The position numbers and the translations under genes are program-made. This document shows, piece by piece, positions 8,992 through 19,156 of a stretch of DNA of 64,000 nt (position 1 is its first letter; each line of letters opens with the position of its first letter). Source of the stretch: an uncultured Tenacibaculum sp. (GTDB taxonomy: Bacteria; Bacteroidota; Bacteroidia; Flavobacteriales; Flavobacteriaceae); contig NZ_CANMLT010000003.1 of NCBI RefSeq assembly GCF_947498805.1, positions 372,001-436,000 of the forward strand, given 5' to 3'. Below the pieces are notes generated by a model, which worked only from the letters and a program-made list of their open reading frames with translations, was not told the origin of the DNA and did not search any database.

Positions 8992-10146
8992 ATGAAAAAA
9001 AATTACTTATTATTTATTAGTTTTTGTGTGTTAATCTTCTTTATTTCTTGTTCCGAAGATTCTACTCAAGATAACATACCCGAATCATCTATCGAAAAAA
9101 TTGATTTATCCTTTGAAAAAATTGAACAAAATACTGCTGTTGTAAAAGTAAATGTTTTTCACACTGGAATTGGATTACCGGTCGTTAGAGTTTTATACAG
9201 AAAAACCTCAGAAACTACTTTTAAAGAAATTAACCAAAGTCTACAAAGTAGACCAAATGTTTTTGAAATAAAAGATCTCTCTATTTCAACAAAATATATT
9301 ATTAAAGTAATTGCTGAAAAAGGTAATGGTGATATTAAAAAAGAAACAGAATTAATTGATTTTAACACTTTATCTATTGACACAAGTCGTTTGAAATACT
9401 GGAATAATATTTACCCTAACGAACGCTTTGTTTTAAAGGACTTTAGCGGAAATATAAACCAATTAGACTTTTCAAACACATACTTTAAATGGTCAGATAA
9501 TGATAGTTTAAAAGTTGAAAAAACAGAAATAGTAGAGTCTAATGGAGATATGTTTATTCGATTTTATATTGACGAATCTAAAGTAAAGAAGTTTTTTACC
9601 GAAAAAAATGATAAATCTTTAAGAAAAGTTGATTTCGATATTGTTATTAATATGAATGATATTATTACTACGATTTCACATCAAGAACGTATGTCTTTGT
9701 ACTCGTATTTTCCTGAAATAAAAAATGTTAGTTATAATATTTCAAGAGAGTGCAGTTCTAATTCTGAAGAAAGTACATTGTCATTACAAGGAGATTTTTG
9801 GTTTAAAAAGAATGCTCCAACTGTACTTGCTCATTTAAATCCTGATGATTTAAATGTAAATATTTTTGATAATATTCTTATTTCATTGCATAAAAAAGAG
9901 GGTAATGTGTTTTTAAGTTCCTTTACAAAGGATGAGATAATAACTAGTTTTAACCCTAATAGTTGCGGACCTTCCTTTTATCTTACACAACAATCGGATT
10001 ATTATAACGCTTTTCATCAAACAACTAGCATTGGGGTATTTTTAGGCTACAAGCTAGAGCCAAATACCACATACATCGTTAAACTTCAAATAAAGAAAGA
10101 CGGTATAATTTACGAAGCTAATTCTTTCGAATTCACAACTAACTAA
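8992..10146 (+). CDS. Lipoprotein of unknown function with an FN3-like N-terminal module
   Basis: The 384-residue product starts at 8992, 33 bases after a -7 promoter element. The signal peptide ends FFISC with the lipidated Cys at 20, then an acidic SEDSTQ stretch. Residues about 35-125 look like a fibronectin-III-type sandwich (STKYIIKVIAEKGNG near its end). The remainder is beta-rich with a C-terminal module ending YEANSFEFTTN, and I do not recognise it. It is a single gene followed by a hairpin terminator. Surface location is inferred from the lipobox; no ligand or enzyme activity can be proposed. Confidence 0.7.
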   Translation: MKKNYLLFISFCVLIFFISCSEDSTQDNIPESSIEKIDLSFEKIEQNTAVVKVNVFHTGIGLPVVRVLYRKTSETTFKEINQSLQSRPNVFEIKDLSISTKYIIKVIAEKGNGDIKKETELIDFNTLSIDTSRLKYWNNIYPNERFVLKDFSGNINQLDFSNTYFKWSDNDSLKVEKTEIVESNGDMFIRFYIDESKVKKFFTEKNDKSLRKVDFDIVINMNDIITTISHQERMSLYSYFPEIKNVSYNISRECSSNSEESTLSLQGDFWFKKNAPTVLAHLNPDDLNVNIFDNILISLHKKEGNVFLSSFTKDEIITSFNPNSCGPSFYLTQQSDYYNAFHQTTSIGVFLGYKLEPNTTYIVKLQIKKDGIIYEANSFEFTTN

Positions 10147-10166
10147 GCAATTAATTTTAAAGAAAA

Positions 10167-10190
10167 AAGAGAAGTCTTTCGACTTCTCTT
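10167..10190. terminator. Rho-independent terminator between converging genes
   Basis: A 10-bp stem (10167-10176 and 10181-10190) with a TTTC loop, preceded by an A run on the plus strand, lies between the lipoprotein gene and nrdA. The A run becomes a U run in the nrdA transcript, so it suits nrdA best; the plus-strand T run is short. Confidence 0.75.
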
Positions 10191-10252
10191 AATTGCATTT
10201 AGTTGGCTATTATAATTAAGTTCCTCCTTTATTAAGGAATATTAATTCTTTT

Positions 10253-12637
10253 TTAAGATCCACACATTAAACAGTCATCTGGACCAGCGTTTTTAGAGGC
10301 CTCTACCATTGCTTTAAATTCCTCTTCGCTCATTGGCTTATCTTCATCTTTCTTTTCTACATCTAATGTAAACTGTTTTGCATTTACAGCAGATTTCGTA
10401 CGTAAGTAATACATTCCTGTTTTTAATCCTGATTTCCAAGCGTAGAAATGCATTGATGTTAGTTTACCATAGTCTGGATCTTTCATAAATAAATTCAACG
10501 ATTGAGATTGATCGATAAAATATCCTCTATGGCGAGCCATATCAATAATATCTTTCATACTCATTTCCCAAACCGTTTTATATAAATCTTTTAAATCTTG
10601 TGGAATTGATTCAATATGTTGTATTGATCCGTTTGCACGCATAATATCTTCTTTCATATTGTTATCCCATAAACCAAGCTCTACTAAGTCTTCTAATAAG
10701 TGTTTATTTACAACGATAAACTCTCCTGACAATACTCTACGAGTATAAATATTAGAAGTATATGGTTCAAAAGCTTCATTATTTCCTAAGATTTGAGATG
10801 TTGATGCTGTAGGCATTGGAGCTACTAATAAAGAGTTACGAACTCCATGTTTCTTCACATCTTTACGTAATTTCTTCCAATCCCAACGACCACTCAATTC
10901 TTCATCTTTAACTCCCCACATATTGTGTTGGAATTCTCCTTGAGACATTGGAGATCCTTCATAAGTAGAATATGCTCCTTTTGCTTTTGCTACTTCCATA
11001 GAAGACGTTACTGATGCAAAGTATAAAGTTTCAAAAATCTCTTGATTTAATTTCTTCGCTTCATCTCCTGTAAACGGCATACGTAACATGATAAACGCAT
11101 CTGCTAATCCTTGAATTCCTAATCCTACCGGACGGTGACGCATGTTAGAATTTTCTGCCTCTACTACTGGGTAGTAGTTACGATCAATTACAGTATCTAG
11201 GTTTCTAATTACTTTTTTAGTTACCTCAAATAATTTATTGTGATCGAAAAATTTGTTTCCGTTTTCATCTTCTGCAACAAACATTGGTATTGCAATTGAA
11301 GCTAAGTTACATACCGCTACCTCATCTTCAGCAGTATATTCCATAATCTCAGTACACAAGTTTGAAGAACGAATAGTTCCTAAATTCTTTTGGTTTGATT
11401 TACGGTTTGCAGCATCTTTATATAACATGTACGGAGTACCTGTTTCAATTTGAGATTCTAGTATTTTCTCCCATAAATCTCTTGCTTTGATAGTCTTTCT
11501 GCCTTTCCCTGCTTGCTCGTATCCTGTATATAAACGCTCAAACTCTTCTCCGTAAGTATCATATAAGTGCGGACACTCATGTGGACACATTAACGTCCAA
11601 CTTCCATCTTCCTGAACACGCTTCATAAATAAATCAGAAATCCACATTGCATAGAATAAATCACGTGCACGCATTTCTTCTTTACCATGGTTCTTCTTTA
11701 AATCTAAAAATTCAAAAATATCTGCATGCCAAGGTTCTAAATACATAGCAAAAGATCCTTTACGCTTTCCTCCTCCTTGATCTACATAACGAGCAGTATC
11801 ATTAAATACACGTAACATTGGTACAATTCCATTTGAAGTACCATTGGTTCCTGCTATATAACTACCTGTAGCACGGATGTTATGAATAGATAAACCTATT
11901 CCTCCTGCAGATTGAGATATTTTAGCTGTTTGCTTTAATGTATCATAAATACCATCAATACTATCATCTTGCATTTGTAATAAGAAACAAGATGACATTT
12001 GTGGTTTTGGAGTACCTGCATTAAATAATGTTGGTGTAGCGTGTGTAAAGTACTTTTTACTCATTAACTCGTATGTAGCAATAGCTTCATCAATATCCTC
12101 CTTATGAATTCCTATAGATACACGCATTAACATTTGCTGAGGTCTTTCAGAAATTTGTCCGTTCAATTTTAATAAATAAGAACGTTCTAATGTTTTAAAC
12201 CCAAAGTAATCATAGTTAAAATCACGGCTATAGATAATTGTAGAGTCTAATTTCTCTGCATTATCCATAATGATTTTATACACGTCATCTGCTAATAATG
12301 GCGCTTTATTTCCAGTACGAGGGTTGATATATTCATACAAATCAGTCATTGTTTCAGAGAATGACTTCTTTGTGTTTTTATGTAAGTTAGATACGGCAAT
12401 TCTTGCTGCTAATTTAGCATAATCAGGATGTGCTGTAGTCATAGTAGCTGCTACCTCAGCGGCTAAGTTATCTAATTCAGAAGTAGTTACCCCATCATAC
12501 AATCCTTCAATAACTCTCATTGCTACTTTTACTGGGTCAACAATTTTGTTTAACCCATAACACATTTTTCTTACTCGAGCTGTAATCTTGTCGAACATTA
12601 CTGGCTCCTTTCTGCCATCTCTTTTTACTACATACAT
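10253..12637 (-). CDS. nrdA: Class Ia ribonucleoside-diphosphate reductase, alpha (catalytic) subunit
   Basis: The 794-residue subunit reduces ribonucleoside diphosphates to deoxy forms. An ATP-cone allosteric domain occupies about residues 1-90 (starting [18 protein letters not shown]). The catalytic barrel holds the active-site pieces: SSCFLL, NLCTEI and VCNLAS. A C-terminal CLMC pair, third to sixth from the end, is the redox shuttle reduced by thioredoxin. The radical-transfer partner NrdB is encoded 149 bases upstream on the same strand. The leader between them carries a palindrome and two AGGGGAT motifs, suggesting separate regulation. Confidence 0.96.
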   Translation of the reverse strand: MYVVKRDGRKEPVMFDKITARVRKMCYGLNKIVDPVKVAMRVIEGLYDGVTTSELDNLAAEVAATMTTAHPDYAKLAARIAVSNLHKNTKKSFSETMTDLYEYINPRTGNKAPLLADDVYKIIMDNAEKLDSTIIYSRDFNYDYFGFKTLERSYLLKLNGQISERPQQMLMRVSIGIHKEDIDEAIATYELMSKKYFTHATPTLFNAGTPKPQMSSCFLLQMQDDSIDGIYDTLKQTAKISQSAGGIGLSIHNIRATGSYIAGTNGTSNGIVPMLRVFNDTARYVDQGGGKRKGSFAMYLEPWHADIFEFLDLKKNHGKEEMRARDLFYAMWISDLFMKRVQEDGSWTLMCPHECPHLYDTYGEEFERLYTGYEQAGKGRKTIKARDLWEKILESQIETGTPYMLYKDAANRKSNQKNLGTIRSSNLCTEIMEYTAEDEVAVCNLASIAIPMFVAEDENGNKFFDHNKLFEVTKKVIRNLDTVIDRNYYPVVEAENSNMRHRPVGLGIQGLADAFIMLRMPFTGDEAKKLNQEIFETLYFASVTSSMEVAKAKGAYSTYEGSPMSQGEFQHNMWGVKDEELSGRWDWKKLRKDVKKHGVRNSLLVAPMPTASTSQILGNNEAFEPYTSNIYTRRVLSGEFIVVNKHLLEDLVELGLWDNNMKEDIMRANGSIQHIESIPQDLKDLYKTVWEMSMKDIIDMARHRGYFIDQSQSLNLFMKDPDYGKLTSMHFYAWKSGLKTGMYYLRTKSAVNAKQFTLDVEKKDEDKPMSEEEFKAMVEASKNAGPDDCLMCGS

Positions 12638-12680
12638 ATACTTTTGTTTTCTTTTGAGTTAGTTAATAAAATTCTACTCC

Positions 12681-12774
12681 AAAGCTATATAAGCTTTAGT
12701 TTAGGGGATATTATTTTAATAATTTGTTTAGGTTAAATAACTAGTTTAACCGAGTTATACCGCGTGTAGGGGAT
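12681..12774 (-). promoter_or_regulatory. nrdA leader with a palindrome and two AGGGGAT motifs
   Basis: The 149-base gap before nrdA holds the inverted repeat AAAGCT-ATATA-AGCTTT (12681-12697). It also holds two copies of AGGGGAT (12703-12709 and 12768-12774). A third AGGGGAT lies 39 bases upstream of nrdB (13797-13803). The shared motif in front of both genes suggests a common regulator or an initiator element, but no known NrdR box was recognised. Confidence 0.25.
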
Positions 12775-12786
12775 TGCAGTTTTTAT

Positions 12787-13758
12787 TTAGAAATCAGCAT
12801 CAAAACTAATGCTTCCTGTTCCTCCAGATTTCACACCTGCTTTTTGGTATTCTGATACTCTTTTTTCGAAGAAATTAGTTTTCCCCTCTAAAGAAATCAT
12901 TTCCATAAAGTCAAACGGATTTGTAGCGTTGTAAACTTTTTCACAACCAAATTCTACCAATAATCTGTCAGTTACAAACTCTAAATACTGTGTCATTAAC
13001 TTTGCATTCATACCTATTAAACTAACAGGTAAAGATTCTGTGATAAATTCACGTTCTATATCTAAAGCTGAAATAATGATTTCAGATATTCTTTCTTTTG
13101 AAACTTTATTTACTAAGTGATTATTGTGTAAATGAACTGCAAAATCACAGTGCATACCTTCATCACGAGAAATTAATTCATTAGAGAAAGTTAATCCTGG
13201 TAATAAACCACGTTTCTTTAACCAGAAAATTGAACAGAATGAACCTGAAAAGAAAATACCTTCTACTGCAGCAAAAGCAATTAAACGCTCTGCAAAAGAA
13301 TCAGAATCTATCCATTTTAAAGCCCAATCAGCTTTTTTCTTGATTGCTGGAAACACTTCAATAGCTTTAAAAAGACGATCTTTTTCTTCTTCATTCTTAA
13401 TATAAGTATCTATTAATAATGAATATGTTTCTGAGTGAATGTTTTCCATCATGATTTGAAAACCATAGAAAAACTTTGCCTCAGAATATTGAACTTCATT
13501 TACAAAATTTTCCGCTAAATTTTCATTTACAATACCATCAGATGCAGCAAAAAAAGCTAAGATGTGTTTAATGAAATAACGTTCATCATCTGTTAATTTG
13601 GTATTCCAATCATTTAAATCAGAGTGTAGGTCGATTTCCTCAGCAGTCCAAAAACATGCTTGTTGCTTTTTATACCATTCCCATAAATCATTATGTTGGA
13701 TTGGAAATATTACGAATCGATCTTTGTTTTCTTGTAAAATAGGTTCAATAAATGACAT
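12787..13758 (-). CDS. nrdB: Class Ia ribonucleotide reductase, beta (radical) subunit
   Basis: The 323-residue protein holds the diiron centre that makes the tyrosyl radical. The ENIHSETY segment carries a Glu, a His three residues later and a Tyr four after that, which is the spacing of E115, H118 and Y122 in E. coli R2. DEGMH matches the later Glu/His ligand pair. The radical Tyr is therefore present, placing it in class Ia rather than the Tyr-less class Ic. The gene precedes nrdA on the same strand. The gap of about 296 bases upstream of it holds the thioredoxin terminator and presumably the nrd promoter. Confidence 0.96.
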   Translation of the reverse strand: MSFIEPILQENKDRFVIFPIQHNDLWEWYKKQQACFWTAEEIDLHSDLNDWNTKLTDDERYFIKHILAFFAASDGIVNENLAENFVNEVQYSEAKFFYGFQIMMENIHSETYSLLIDTYIKNEEEKDRLFKAIEVFPAIKKKADWALKWIDSDSFAERLIAFAAVEGIFFSGSFCSIFWLKKRGLLPGLTFSNELISRDEGMHCDFAVHLHNNHLVNKVSKERISEIIISALDIEREFITESLPVSLIGMNAKLMTQYLEFVTDRLLVEFGCEKVYNATNPFDFMEMISLEGKTNFFEKRVSEYQKAGVKSGGTGSISFDADF

Positions 13759-14008
13759 CCTTTTAAGAGCTAAATTTTAGAGTTATTTTTTCAAAAAGGG
13801 GATAAAACAAAGATTGGAATTTTTGCTAAATTTTGAAAGTCATACTTATTCACAAATCCCATGAAGTTTTTAACAAATTGGACTTTTTTAACAAAAACCT
13901 CCTCAAAAACACAAAAACATAAATAATTGTTTTTCAATATTTTAAAAACTTAAAAATAGCTTACGTAGTGATATTCACTGGGATTCTAATTTTGGTTTAA
14001 AACCAAAA

Positions 14009-14036
14009 AAAAGTGGAGAAAAACCTCTCCACTTTT
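14009..14036 (-). terminator. Rho-independent terminator after trxA
   Basis: The stem GTGGAGA/TCTCCAC (14013-14019 with 14026-14032) is flanked by A and T runs. On the minus strand it is followed by a T-rich tract, so it fits termination of the thioredoxin gene whose stop is 19 bases away. Confidence 0.75.
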
Positions 14037-14054
14037 AACTATCAATATTCGTTT

Positions 14055-14414
14055 CTATTTTTCTACTTTTAAAACCTCAGCAATTATTTGCTCTATTTGA
14101 TTTTTAGGTAGTGCTCCATTAGCCATTTGAGGATCTTCTCCAATTGGGCAAAATAACATAGAAGGTATACTTCTTATACCAAAAGCAGCAGAAAGTTCTT
14201 GCTCTGCTTCTGTGTCTATTTTATAAATATTAACCTTCCCTTCATATTCCTTTCCTAATTGTTCTAAAACTGGAGCTAACGTTTTACAAGGACCACACCA
14301 ATCAGCATAAAAATCAATTATTGCAGGTATTTTCCCTTCAAATTTCCATTCTTTATTCTCTTCATAATTGAAAACTTTTTCAAAAAAGCTTTCTTTTGTT
14401 AAATTTTCTGTCAT
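14055..14414 (-). CDS. trxA: Thioredoxin
   Basis: A 119-residue single-domain thioredoxin with the canonical WCGPCK active site at residues 39-44 (C40 and C43). The cis-proline appears in SIPSML. It has no signal peptide, so it acts in the cytoplasm as a disulfide reductant. An N-terminal extension of about 25 residues precedes the core, and a GEDPQMANGAL loop replaces the usual shorter turn near the end. It lies upstream of nrdB on the same strand, separated by a terminator. It could serve ribonucleotide reductase, though co-transcription is not indicated. Confidence 0.9.
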   Translation of the reverse strand: MTENLTKESFFEKVFNYEENKEWKFEGKIPAIIDFYADWCGPCKTLAPVLEQLGKEYEGKVNIYKIDTEAEQELSAAFGIRSIPSMLFCPIGEDPQMANGALPKNQIEQIIAEVLKVEK

Positions 14415-14526
14415 ATTACATTATCTAATTACTGTAAAGGTAGTCGTTTTTCTTTCAAAAAATTACAGTTGTACTTTTAATTGTTAAAATCATCTTAAAA
14501 TGTAATGCTTGGTAGTTTTTTTCTTC

Positions 14527-14534
14527 TAATTTTG
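14527..14534 (+). promoter_or_regulatory. -7 promoter element (TAATTTTG) for the prolyl oligopeptidase gene
   Basis: TAATTTTG matches TAnnTTTG. A TTG at 14509-14511 lies 15 bases upstream, a little closer than the usual -33 spacing. The start codon is 30 bases downstream of the element. Confidence 0.5.
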
Positions 14535-14563
14535 AAAGTATTAACTAATCATTAATATCTACG

Positions 14564-16723
14564 ATGAGAAAAATTATCCTTCCCTTTCTTGCCGCTGGAA
14601 CTATACTAGTGGCGTGTAAAGAAAATCAACAATCTAAAAGAAATATAGCAGTGAATTATCCAGAAACAACTAAAAACCCTGTTGTAGACGAATACTTCGG
14701 AACCAAAGTTACCGATAACTACCGTTGGTTAGAAGATGATCGAAGCCCAGAAACAGAGTCATGGGTAAAGGCTGAAAATGAAGTTACCTTTGATTATCTA
14801 AGTAAAATACCATATCGCGAACAATTAAAAGATCGTTTATCTGAATTATGGAATTACGAAAAAGTAGGAACTCCTTTTAAAGAAGGTGACTATACTTATT
14901 TTTATAAAAATGATGGTTTACAAAATCAATATGTACTATATAGAAAAGGTACTGATGGAAAAGAAGAAGTTTTCTTAGATCCAAATACTTTTTCTGAAGA
15001 TGGTACTACTTCATTAGGTTCTGTAAACTTTTCTAAAAGTGGTAATATTGTAGCTTACGCCATCTCTGAAGGAGGAAGCGATTGGAGAAAAATTATCGTT
15101 ATGGACGCCAAAAATAAAGAAATTATTGGTGACACATTAGTTGACGTGAAATTCTCCGGAATCGCTTGGAAAGGAGATGAAGGTTTTTATTATTCTAGCT
15201 ATGACAAACCTAAAGGAAGTGAACTCTCTGCAAAAACAGACCAACACAAACTATATTATCATAAATTAAATACTCCTCAAAACACCGATGCCGTAATTTT
15301 TGGAGCAACTCCAGAAGAGAAAAATAGATATGTTGGGGGTTACTTAACAGAAGATGATAAATTCTTAATAATTTCAGCTTCTACCTCAACTTCTGGTAAT
15401 AAGTTATTTTTAAAAGACTTAACAAAACCGAATAGCAAACTAACAGCAGTAGTTGATAATTATGATAGCGATACTTATGTAATCGACAATCGTAATGACA
15501 AATTATATTTGGTAACAAACTTAAATGCTCCTAATAAAAAGATCGTAACTGTTGATGCAAATAATCCAACTCCTGAAAACTGGACTGATTTTATTACTGA
15601 AACCGAAAACGTATTATCTCCATCTACAGGTGCAGGATATTTCTTTACAACTTATATGGTTGATGCAGTATCAAAAGTATTGCAATACGATTTTGACGGA
15701 AAATTAGTTCGTGAAGTAAAATTACCAGGGGTAGGTTCTGCAAATGGTTTTGGAGGAAAAACAAAAGCAAAAGAGTTGTACTTCTCTTTTACCAATTATA
15801 ACACTCCAAGTTCATCATATAAATTCAATCCAGAAAACGGAGCTTACGAAACTTATTGGAAACCAGCGATATCATTTAATTCAGATGATTACGAAAGCAA
15901 ACAAGTTTTTTATACTTCTAAAGATGGTACCAAAGTTCCTATGATTATTACCTATAAAAAAGGATTAGAGTTAAATGGTAAGAACCCAACTATTTTATAC
16001 GGATATGGAGGATTCAATATTAGTTTAACTCCAAGTTTTAGTATTGCCAATGCAGTTTGGATGGAACAAGGTGGTGTTTACGCGGTTCCTAATTTACGTG
16101 GTGGTGGTGAATATGGTAAGAAATGGCACGTAGCAGGAACACAATTACAAAAACAAAATGTGTTTGATGATTTTATTGCAGCGGCTGAATATTTAATAAC
16201 CAACAAATACACTTCATCAGATTTCTTAGCTATTAGAGGAGGATCAAATGGTGGATTATTAGTTGGTGCTACTATGACCCAACGTCCTGACTTAATGCGT
16301 GTGGCTTTACCAGCAGTTGGAGTTTTAGACATGTTACGTTATCATACTTTCACAGCAGGTGCTGGTTGGGCTTATGATTATGGTACTGCTGAACAGAGTA
16401 AAGAAATGTTTGAATACTTAAAAGGATATTCTCCAGTACATAATGTAAAAGAAGGGGTTGAATATCCGGCAACTATGGTTACAACAGGAGATCATGATGA
16501 TCGTGTAGTACCAGCGCATAGTTTTAAATTTGCTGCTGAGCTACAAGAAAAACACAAAGGAGATAACCCAGTATTAATTCGTATTGAAACAAATGCCGGA
16601 CATGGTGCTGGAACACCTGTTTCTAAAACTATTGAACAATACTCAGATATTTTTGGTTTTACTTTATACAATATGGGGTTTGATGCTTTACCAAATCCAC
16701 CAAAAACAAAAATTAAGAGTTAA
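14564..16723 (+). CDS. Prolyl oligopeptidase family (S9A) serine peptidase, lipoprotein
   Basis: The 719-residue enzyme cleaves short peptides after proline. A lipoprotein signal ends ILVAC with Cys18, so it is probably exported and anchored, unlike the cytoplasmic animal enzyme. The N-terminal part has the family DNYRWLEDD motif near residue 55, followed by a seven-bladed propeller to about residue 450. The alpha/beta-hydrolase triad is complete: S561 in GGSNGG, D645 in DHDDRVVP and H680 in AGHGAG. The next gene is another exported metallopeptidase, separated by a hairpin, suggesting a peptide-degrading pair with partial read-through. Confidence 0.93.
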   Translation: MRKIILPFLAAGTILVACKENQQSKRNIAVNYPETTKNPVVDEYFGTKVTDNYRWLEDDRSPETESWVKAENEVTFDYLSKIPYREQLKDRLSELWNYEKVGTPFKEGDYTYFYKNDGLQNQYVLYRKGTDGKEEVFLDPNTFSEDGTTSLGSVNFSKSGNIVAYAISEGGSDWRKIIVMDAKNKEIIGDTLVDVKFSGIAWKGDEGFYYSSYDKPKGSELSAKTDQHKLYYHKLNTPQNTDAVIFGATPEEKNRYVGGYLTEDDKFLIISASTSTSGNKLFLKDLTKPNSKLTAVVDNYDSDTYVIDNRNDKLYLVTNLNAPNKKIVTVDANNPTPENWTDFITETENVLSPSTGAGYFFTTYMVDAVSKVLQYDFDGKLVREVKLPGVGSANGFGGKTKAKELYFSFTNYNTPSSSYKFNPENGAYETYWKPAISFNSDDYESKQVFYTSKDGTKVPMIITYKKGLELNGKNPTILYGYGGFNISLTPSFSIANAVWMEQGGVYAVPNLRGGGEYGKKWHVAGTQLQKQNVFDDFIAAAEYLITNKYTSSDFLAIRGGSNGGLLVGATMTQRPDLMRVALPAVGVLDMLRYHTFTAGAGWAYDYGTAEQSKEMFEYLKGYSPVHNVKEGVEYPATMVTTGDHDDRVVPAHSFKFAAELQEKHKGDNPVLIRIETNAGHGAGTPVSKTIEQYSDIFGFTLYNMGFDALPNPPKTKIKS

Positions 16724-16744
16724 AGTGTAACAAATCTCTACAAA

Positions 16745-16771
16745 AACACTCTTATTAAAAATAAGAGTGTT
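16745..16771 (+). terminator. Intergenic hairpin between the two peptidase genes
   Basis: A perfect 12-bp stem (16745-16756 with 16760-16771) with an AAA loop. It lacks a proper T run downstream, so it may be a weak terminator or an mRNA-stabilising hairpin. Confidence 0.5.
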
Positions 16772-16795
16772 AATATCAATCAAATTTATACATAC

Positions 16796-18880
16796 ATGAA
16801 AACCATTCACAAAGTTTTGTTTACATCGGCAGTAGCTTCTTTAGCTATTGTTTCATGTAAAACAGAACAAAAACCAGAAGAGAAGATTCAAGGAATCGTT
16901 CTTGAAAATATGGACACTTCTGTAAAACCTGCAGAAGATTTTTATAATTACGTTAACGGTACTTGGGATAAGAATACCGAAATTCCAGATGATAGAACAC
17001 GTTGGGGAAGTTTTTCTGAATTAAGAAAAAAGACAGATGCAGATGTTTTAGCAATTCTAGACGAAGCTATTGAACAAGGAAATTTTCCAAAAGTAAAAGA
17101 TGCTCAAGGAAACGAGATTGATAGTGATCAGCAAAAGGCAGTAAATTACTTTGAAAGTATTATGGATACGGTTACTCGTAACCAACAAGGAGTAAATCCT
17201 TTAAAGCCTTATTTAGCTAAAATTGATGAAATTAAAACTAAAAAAGATGTAGAAACCTACTTAATCAATGTAGCTCCTTATGGAGGTGGTGGTTTCTTCG
17301 GATTTGGTGTTTTCAACGATTTAAAAAATAGTAATATGAATGCTGGTTATATGGGATCAGCTGGTTTAGGTTTATCTAGAGATTATTACGTTGATGAAGA
17401 CGCTGATACTAAAGAGAAATTAAAAAAATATGAAACTTTTGTTGCTACCATGTTACAAAAATTCGGTGATGATGAAGCTACAGCAAATAAAAATGCTGCA
17501 AACATCGTTGCTTTTGAAACAAGTTTAGCAAAACCAATGATGACAAAAGAGGATCGTAGAGATACTCGTAAGTTATATAACCCTATGACGGTTGCTGAGT
17601 TACAAGCTTTAGCTCCTGCAATTGATTGGGATGCACATTTAAAAGGTGTTGGTGTAGCTAATATTGATAAAGTAATTGTAACAGATCCTAATTACTTTAA
17701 AGCAATGAACGGAATTTTTGATGAGCGTTCTGTTGATGATATCAAATTATTATTACGTTGGAATGCGATTAATAATGCTGCTGGTTTACTATCTACCGAT
17801 TTAGAAACTGCAAACTGGGAGTTTTACAGTAAAGATTTAAGAGGAGCTAAGAAGCAACGTCCACGTAGAGAAAGAGCTTTAGCTTCTGTAAATGGATCTA
17901 TAGGAGAAGCATTAGGAAAATTATATGTTGATGCTAAATTCCCACCAGAAGCAAAGAAAAAAGCTAGAGAAATGATTGACAATGTAATGTTAGGTTTCGA
18001 AAAGCGTATTGATGGATTAACTTGGATGAGTGATTCAACTAAACAAAAAGCTTTAGATAAATTACATAAGTTAACCGTAAAAATTGCTTATCCAGATAAA
18101 TGGAAAGATTACTCTGCTTTACAAGTAAAAGGAGTTAAAAACGGAGGATCTTACTTTGAAAATGCTATTAATGTAACAAAGTGGAACTACGAAAAGAACA
18201 TGGAGAAATTAGGTAAGCCAGTTGATAGAACAGAGTGGGGAATGTCTCCTCAAACTGTAAACGCTTACTTTAACCCAGTAAACAATGAAATCGTATTCCC
18301 AGCAGCTATTTTACAACCTCCTTTCTACAACTATAAAGCAGACGAAGCTGTAAACTATGGTGGTATCGGAGCGGTAATCGGTCATGAAATTTCACATAGT
18401 TTTGATGATTCTGGATCTCGTTTTGATGGTGATGGAAACTTAAACAATTGGTGGACTGAAGAAGATTTAACGAAGTTTACAAAAGAAGGAGAAGCTTTAG
18501 TAAAACAATTTGATGATGTAGTTGCTATTGATAGTGTACACATTAACGGTAAATTTACCTTAGGAGAAAATATTGGAGATTTAGGTGGTGTAAATGCTGC
18601 TTATGAAGGATTACAAATTTTCTTAAATAAAAATGGACGTCCAGCAGATATTGATGGATTTACTCCAGAACAACGATTCTTTTTATCATGGGCAACTGTT
18701 TGGCGTACAAAAGCAAGACCAGATGCTTTAAAGAATTTAATTAAAACTGATCCTCATGCTCCAGGAATGTTCCGTGCATACATGCCTCTTAAAAACGTTG
18801 ATGCTTTCTATGAAGCTTTTGATGTAAAAGAAGGTGATAAGATGTATTTAAAACCTGAAGAAAGAGTGAAAATTTGGTAA
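16796..18880 (+). CDS. M13 family (neprilysin/PepO-like) zinc metallopeptidase, lipoprotein
   Basis: The 694-residue protein has a lipoprotein signal ending AIVSC (Cys21). The M13 N-terminal domain opens with VKPAEDFYNYVNGTWDKN, typical of the family. The zinc site is intact: HEISH with H530 and H534, and the third ligand in GENIGD (E591) with D595 four residues later. The usual C-terminal Cys-Arg-Val-Trp ending is replaced by ERVKIW, so that disulfide is missing, as in several bacterial members. It should degrade peptides at the cell envelope. It follows the S9A peptidase on the same strand and ends at a strong terminator. Confidence 0.93.
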   Translation: MKTIHKVLFTSAVASLAIVSCKTEQKPEEKIQGIVLENMDTSVKPAEDFYNYVNGTWDKNTEIPDDRTRWGSFSELRKKTDADVLAILDEAIEQGNFPKVKDAQGNEIDSDQQKAVNYFESIMDTVTRNQQGVNPLKPYLAKIDEIKTKKDVETYLINVAPYGGGGFFGFGVFNDLKNSNMNAGYMGSAGLGLSRDYYVDEDADTKEKLKKYETFVATMLQKFGDDEATANKNAANIVAFETSLAKPMMTKEDRRDTRKLYNPMTVAELQALAPAIDWDAHLKGVGVANIDKVIVTDPNYFKAMNGIFDERSVDDIKLLLRWNAINNAAGLLSTDLETANWEFYSKDLRGAKKQRPRRERALASVNGSIGEALGKLYVDAKFPPEAKKKAREMIDNVMLGFEKRIDGLTWMSDSTKQKALDKLHKLTVKIAYPDKWKDYSALQVKGVKNGGSYFENAINVTKWNYEKNMEKLGKPVDRTEWGMSPQTVNAYFNPVNNEIVFPAAILQPPFYNYKADEAVNYGGIGAVIGHEISHSFDDSGSRFDGDGNLNNWWTEEDLTKFTKEGEALVKQFDDVVAIDSVHINGKFTLGENIGDLGGVNAAYEGLQIFLNKNGRPADIDGFTPEQRFFLSWATVWRTKARPDALKNLIKTDPHAPGMFRAYMPLKNVDAFYEAFDVKEGDKMYLKPEERVKIW

Positions 18881-18901
18881 TACACCTAGTTTTAATAATA
18901 C

Positions 18902-18930
18902 AAAAACCGACACATAATGTCGGTTTTTTT
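18902..18930 (+). terminator. Rho-independent terminator after the M13 peptidase gene
   Basis: An 11-bp stem (18902-18912 with 18918-18928) runs straight into a T8 tract. Confidence 0.9.
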
Positions 18931-18975
18931 TATTTCTAAACACATTTTCCAGCTCTAAATTTATTGTATAAAAAA

Positions 18976-19050
18976 AACCCGCAACACAAGGGGTTACGAG
19001 TTGATAAGGGGTTGTTTTTAAGGGGAAAATATAATAAGGGAATTTATATA
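18976..19050. other. G-run-rich intergenic segment with an imperfect hairpin
   Basis: The 276-base gap before the ABC gene holds a run of AAGGGG/AAGGG units: four within about 60 bases. It also holds an imperfect hairpin pairing AACCCGCAAC (18976-18985) with GTTACGAGTT (18993-19002), 8 of 10 positions. No open frame or known RNA family was recognised. It may be a decayed terminator or a small structured RNA. Confidence 0.25.
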
Positions 19051-19143
19051 CTTCTTAAATACAGGGCAAATATATAACCCTTCTTACTTACAACTAATTA
19101 ACATAGGTTAAGAAATAAAATTTACTCTATTTATTTCATTCCT

Positions 19144-19151
19144 TATTTTTG
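19144..19151 (+). promoter_or_regulatory. -7 promoter element (TATTTTTG) abutting the ABC start codon
   Basis: The element ends only five bases before the ATG at 19157. Transcription would therefore begin at or next to the start codon, predicting a leaderless or nearly leaderless mRNA. Confidence 0.5.
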
Positions 19152-19156
19152 CACCT

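Noticed and set aside
15744..16332. Open frames inside the prolyl oligopeptidase gene
   Set aside because: They overlap the catalytic domain in other frames and lack any recognisable motif.
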